In this document: positions 33,500-35,495 of the stretch, piece by piece
Position numbering within the stretch: the stretch's first letter is position 1
Layout of the letters: every line of letters starts with the position of its first letter
Assembly: GCA_002477945.1 (NCBI GenBank)
Contig: DLLF01000017.1
Coordinates: 35,675 to 71,169 of the forward strand
Source of the DNA: Bacteroidales bacterium UBA7569
GTDB taxonomy: Bacteria; Bacteroidota; Bacteroidia; Bacteroidales; Paludibacteraceae
DNA length: 35,495 bases
Direction of reading: 5' to 3'
Notes under the pieces: model-generated
What the model was told of the DNA's origin: nothing
What the model saw: only the letters and a program-made list of their open reading frames with translations
Database searches by the model: none
Made by a program: the position numbers and the translations under genes

Positions 33500-33976
33500 A
33501 TGGAACAAACAAAAGAACAACTATTTGCCCGACTCGTCCGGCGGCACAAAAGCACGATATACAGTATCTGCTATATGTTTTCGTCGGACAAAGAGGAGGT
33601 AGCCGACCTGTTTCAGGACATCCTGATACGGCTATGGGAGGGCTATGATACTTTCCGCGGAGAGAGCAAGGAATCCACGTGGATATACCGCGTGAGTATG
33701 AATACCTGTATCTCGGCAGACCGCAAGCGCAAGTCGCGCGGCGAGCGTGTGCCGCTGAGTATGGATATAGACCTCTACACCGACCAGGACGATGACACGC
33801 GGCAGGTACAGGCTCTCTACAGCCGTATTCACCGGCTGGGACTGGTGGACCGTGCCATCGTGATGCTGTGGCTCGAAAACCTCAGTTACGAGGAGATAGG
33901 GCAGATAGTGGGCATCAGTGCCAAGAATGTTTCCGTCAAGTTGGTTCGCATCAAAGAACAACTGAAGAAAAGTTGA
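33500..33976 (+). CDS. ECF-type RNA polymerase sigma factor
   Basis: A 158-residue sigma-70 family protein with region 2 (about 10-75: KSTIYSICYMFSSDKEEVAD, LFQDILIRLWEGYDTFRG, STWIYRVSMNTCISADRKRK) and region 4 (about 105-156: LVDRAIVMLWLENLSYEEIG, QIVGISAKNVSVKLVRIKEQ). Regions 1 and 3 are absent, as in extracytoplasmic-function sigma factors. No anti-sigma factor of the FecR type follows; the next gene, 20 bases on, is a small membrane protein that may take its place. A TonB-receptor-like barrel comes third. Confidence 0.92.
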   Translation: MEQTKEQLFARLVRRHKSTIYSICYMFSSDKEEVADLFQDILIRLWEGYDTFRGESKESTWIYRVSMNTCISADRKRKSRGERVPLSMDIDLYTDQDDDTRQVQALYSRIHRLGLVDRAIVMLWLENLSYEEIGQIVGISAKNVSVKLVRIKEQLKKS

Positions 33977-33996
33977 ACTCCTCAATCTTTACGACA

Positions 33997-34563
33997 ATGG
34001 ACGAACTACAAGAAATGCAGGCGCAGATGGCACTGCTCAAACAGAAACTGAACAACGAAGAGATAGTAAACGACCGACTCCTGCGCGAAGTAACCCGCCA
34101 ACGGGTGCACCGGCTCAACCGAAACGTATGGCAGGAAGGTATGTGCGTGCTGCTTGTCATCACGTTTGGCAACTACGCTTTCCACCAACTGGGTTGCTCA
34201 TGGTGGTTTATCGGTGCCACCACGGTTATGATGCTCGGGTGCTTTCTGGCAACGCTGATTCCGCATAGGCGCGTCAAAGAGAGCGAAATCATGCAGGGCG
34301 ACCTGCTCACCGTTGCCAAACAGGTGCGCCGGCTGCGCAAACTGTATAAGGACTGGGTGCGGATAAGCATACCGATGGTTGTGGTGTGGTTTATATGGTT
34401 TCTTGTTGAGATATATTTCCAACATACCGACAGTCTGTTCATCTTTGTCTTCACGGCAATCGGTACAGCGGCAGGCGGCACGGTAGGAGGTATCATTGGC
34501 GGTCGCACGCACAAGAAACTGGTACGCGAGATGGACGAAATCATCGCGCAAATAGAACAATAA
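33997..34563 (+). CDS. Membrane protein in the ECF sigma operon (possible anti-sigma partner)
   Basis: I place the start at 33997, where MDELQEMQAQMALLKQKLNN opens a charged coiled coil; the longer frame from 33868 lies inside the sigma gene. The 188-residue protein has a cytoplasmic coiled-coil N-terminus (about 1-45), two membrane helices (about 48-65 and 68-85), a charged loop (HRRVKESEIMQGDLLTVAKQ, VRRLRKLYKDW), and two more helices (about 122-162, the second rich in glycine: AAGGTVGGIIGG). It ends in a charged tail. I recognise no family. Its place directly after a sigma factor, with no FecR-type protein, makes it a candidate regulator of that factor, but this is inference from position. 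Confidence 0.7.
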   Translation: MDELQEMQAQMALLKQKLNNEEIVNDRLLREVTRQRVHRLNRNVWQEGMCVLLVITFGNYAFHQLGCSWWFIGATTVMMLGCFLATLIPHRRVKESEIMQGDLLTVAKQVRRLRKLYKDWVRISIPMVVVWFIWFLVEIYFQHTDSLFIFVFTAIGTAAGGTVGGIIGGRTHKKLVREMDEIIAQIEQ

Positions 34564-34585
34564 TACAAACAGTTACAAACATAAG

Positions 34586-35495
34586 ATGAAACGTATCATT
34601 ACTTTCAGTGTGGCACTGATGTGTGCCATGGTTTCCTTTGCCCAAACGAATCTCTCAGGCAAGGTGCAGGACACCCAATCCAATCCTGTGGCATATGCCA
34701 CCGTCAGCCTGCTGCGCTCGGACAGCAGCCTTGTTACGGGGGCTATCACCGACGACGCGGGTGCTTTCGCACTCTCCGCGCCAAGCGGCAAATACCTGTT
34801 GCAGGTATCGTTTATCGGTTATCAGACCGTTTGCCAATCCGTCAGGACGGGCAGCAAAGACCTGCTCCTGACCCTCCGCGAAGAGACCGAACAACTCGGC
34901 GAGGTGGAAGTCAAAGCCAAGAAGCAACTCATCGAGCGTCAGTTCGACAAGATAGTGCTCAATGTCAGCAACTCGCCCTTTGCTATGGGCAGTAACGGCA
35001 AAGACCTCCTCAAGAAAGCCCCGGGCGTGAACGTGGACAAAGACGGCAATGTAACGGTCAACGGCAAGTCAGTGGAGGTCTATATCGACGGGCGTCCGTC
35101 CTACCTCAGCGGACAGCAACTCAAAGCCATGCTTGAGGGTACCGACGGCAGCACCATCGAGAAGATAGAGATTATCTCCAATCCCTCGGCGAAATATGAT
35201 GCTTCGGGGCAAGGCGGTATCATCAACATCAAGACCAAGCGCAACATGATGCAGGGGCTGAATGGTACACTCTCGGCGGCGTACGGCGGTATGTACTACA
35301 AGGACGTGAACAAGTGGCAGAATATGGATATGTTCTCGCTCAACCTCAACTACCGCACCAAGAAGACCTACACCTTCGGTAGCCTGACGCAGGTCTATAC
35401 CAACCAGAATGTCGGCGTGGAAATCGGCTCAACCTACCTCAATCCGGTGGACTCCGTGACCACCGAGCGTTATGACAACTCCGAGTACGACTGCG
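34586..35495 (+). CDS. Outer-membrane beta-barrel protein with carboxypeptidase-like and plug domains (3' end off the window)
   Basis: Starting at the ATG at 34586, the frame stays open to the window edge (303 codons visible). MKRIITFSVALMCAMVSFAQ is a signal peptide. Residues about 22-105 are a CarboxypepD_reg-like beta-sandwich (LSGKVQDTQSNPVAYATVSL, SFIGYQTVCQSV). Residues about 115-210 form a TonB-receptor plug-like region (LLKKAPGVNVDKDGNVTVNG, VEVYIDGRPSYLSGQQLKAM, IEKIEIISNPSAKYDASGQG, GIINIKTK). Barrel strands follow. This is the layout of the Bacteroidetes outer-membrane beta-barrel family related to TonB-dependent receptors. No SusD partner can be seen within the window. It lies 22 bases after the membrane-protein gene and is likely under control of the ECF sigma factor. 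Confidence 0.88.
   Translation, partial: MKRIITFSVALMCAMVSFAQTNLSGKVQDTQSNPVAYATVSLLRSDSSLVTGAITDDAGAFALSAPSGKYLLQVSFIGYQTVCQSVRTGSKDLLLTLREETEQLGEVEVKAKKQLIERQFDKIVLNVSNSPFAMGSNGKDLLKKAPGVNVDKDGNVTVNGKSVEVYIDGRPSYLSGQQLKAMLEGTDGSTIEKIEIISNPSAKYDASGQGGIINIKTKRNMMQGLNGTLSAAYGGMYYKDVNKWQNMDMFSLNLNYRTKKTYTFGSLTQVYTNQNVGVEIGSTYLNPVDSVTTERYDNSEYDC

Overview
The window looks like a chromosomal segment of a Bacteroidales bacterium (phylum Bacteroidota). The evidence is the recurring promoter pattern TTG, 20 bases, then TAnnTTTG, found at seven or more gene starts. The gene content agrees: a PorE-like lipoprotein of the type IX secretion system, a BspA-type leucine-rich-repeat protein, a Wzi-type capsule protein beside a sugar transferase, PspC/GIN-domain proteins, and an ECF sigma factor beside a TonB-receptor-like barrel. 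Base composition is moderate and mostly even. The restriction-modification block (about 21.2-23.2 kb) is visibly richer in A/T. No rRNA, tRNA, CRISPR array or intact transposase was recognised.

Layout. Bases 1-6437 read leftward: a partial BspA-like protein at the edge, then an envelope operon read from 6379 down to 1104 (small membrane protein, OmpH/Skp-like protein, sugar transferase, Wzi-like barrel, BASS-type transporter). A divergent intergenic region full of hairpins and repeats follows. From 6818 everything reads rightward. First come bactofilin, a DUF1015 protein, the PorE-like lipoprotein, thyA, folA, a hemerythrin-LuxR regulator, tilS, aroE and a patatin-like lipase, tightly packed to 16028. 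A second run (16439-24839) holds a D-2-hydroxyacid dehydrogenase, a radical SAM protein, pepT, an alpha/beta hydrolase, a GIY-YIG/T5orf172-like protein, a C5 DNA methyltransferase with a HaeII-like restriction enzyme, gcvT and a small lipoprotein. Then come valS with a long-chain acyl-CoA ligase, a PadR-PspC-PspC/GIN operon, a TetR gene behind a large palindrome, and an ECF sigma operon leading into an outer-membrane barrel cut by the window end.

The most unusual pattern is non-coding. Four of the five long intergenic regions each contain one array of exactly four 11-base units with consensus near ACGACCCCTCA (at 6563, 16133, 25082 and 29867). Each array lies 120-285 bases upstream of a recognisable promoter and points the same way as that promoter. 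The other strong leads are the one-component regulator that joins a complete RIC/YtfE-type di-iron ligand set to a LuxR DNA-binding domain, the HaeII-like restriction system inserted in a housekeeping run, and two well-defined operator-like palindromes at padR and tetR.
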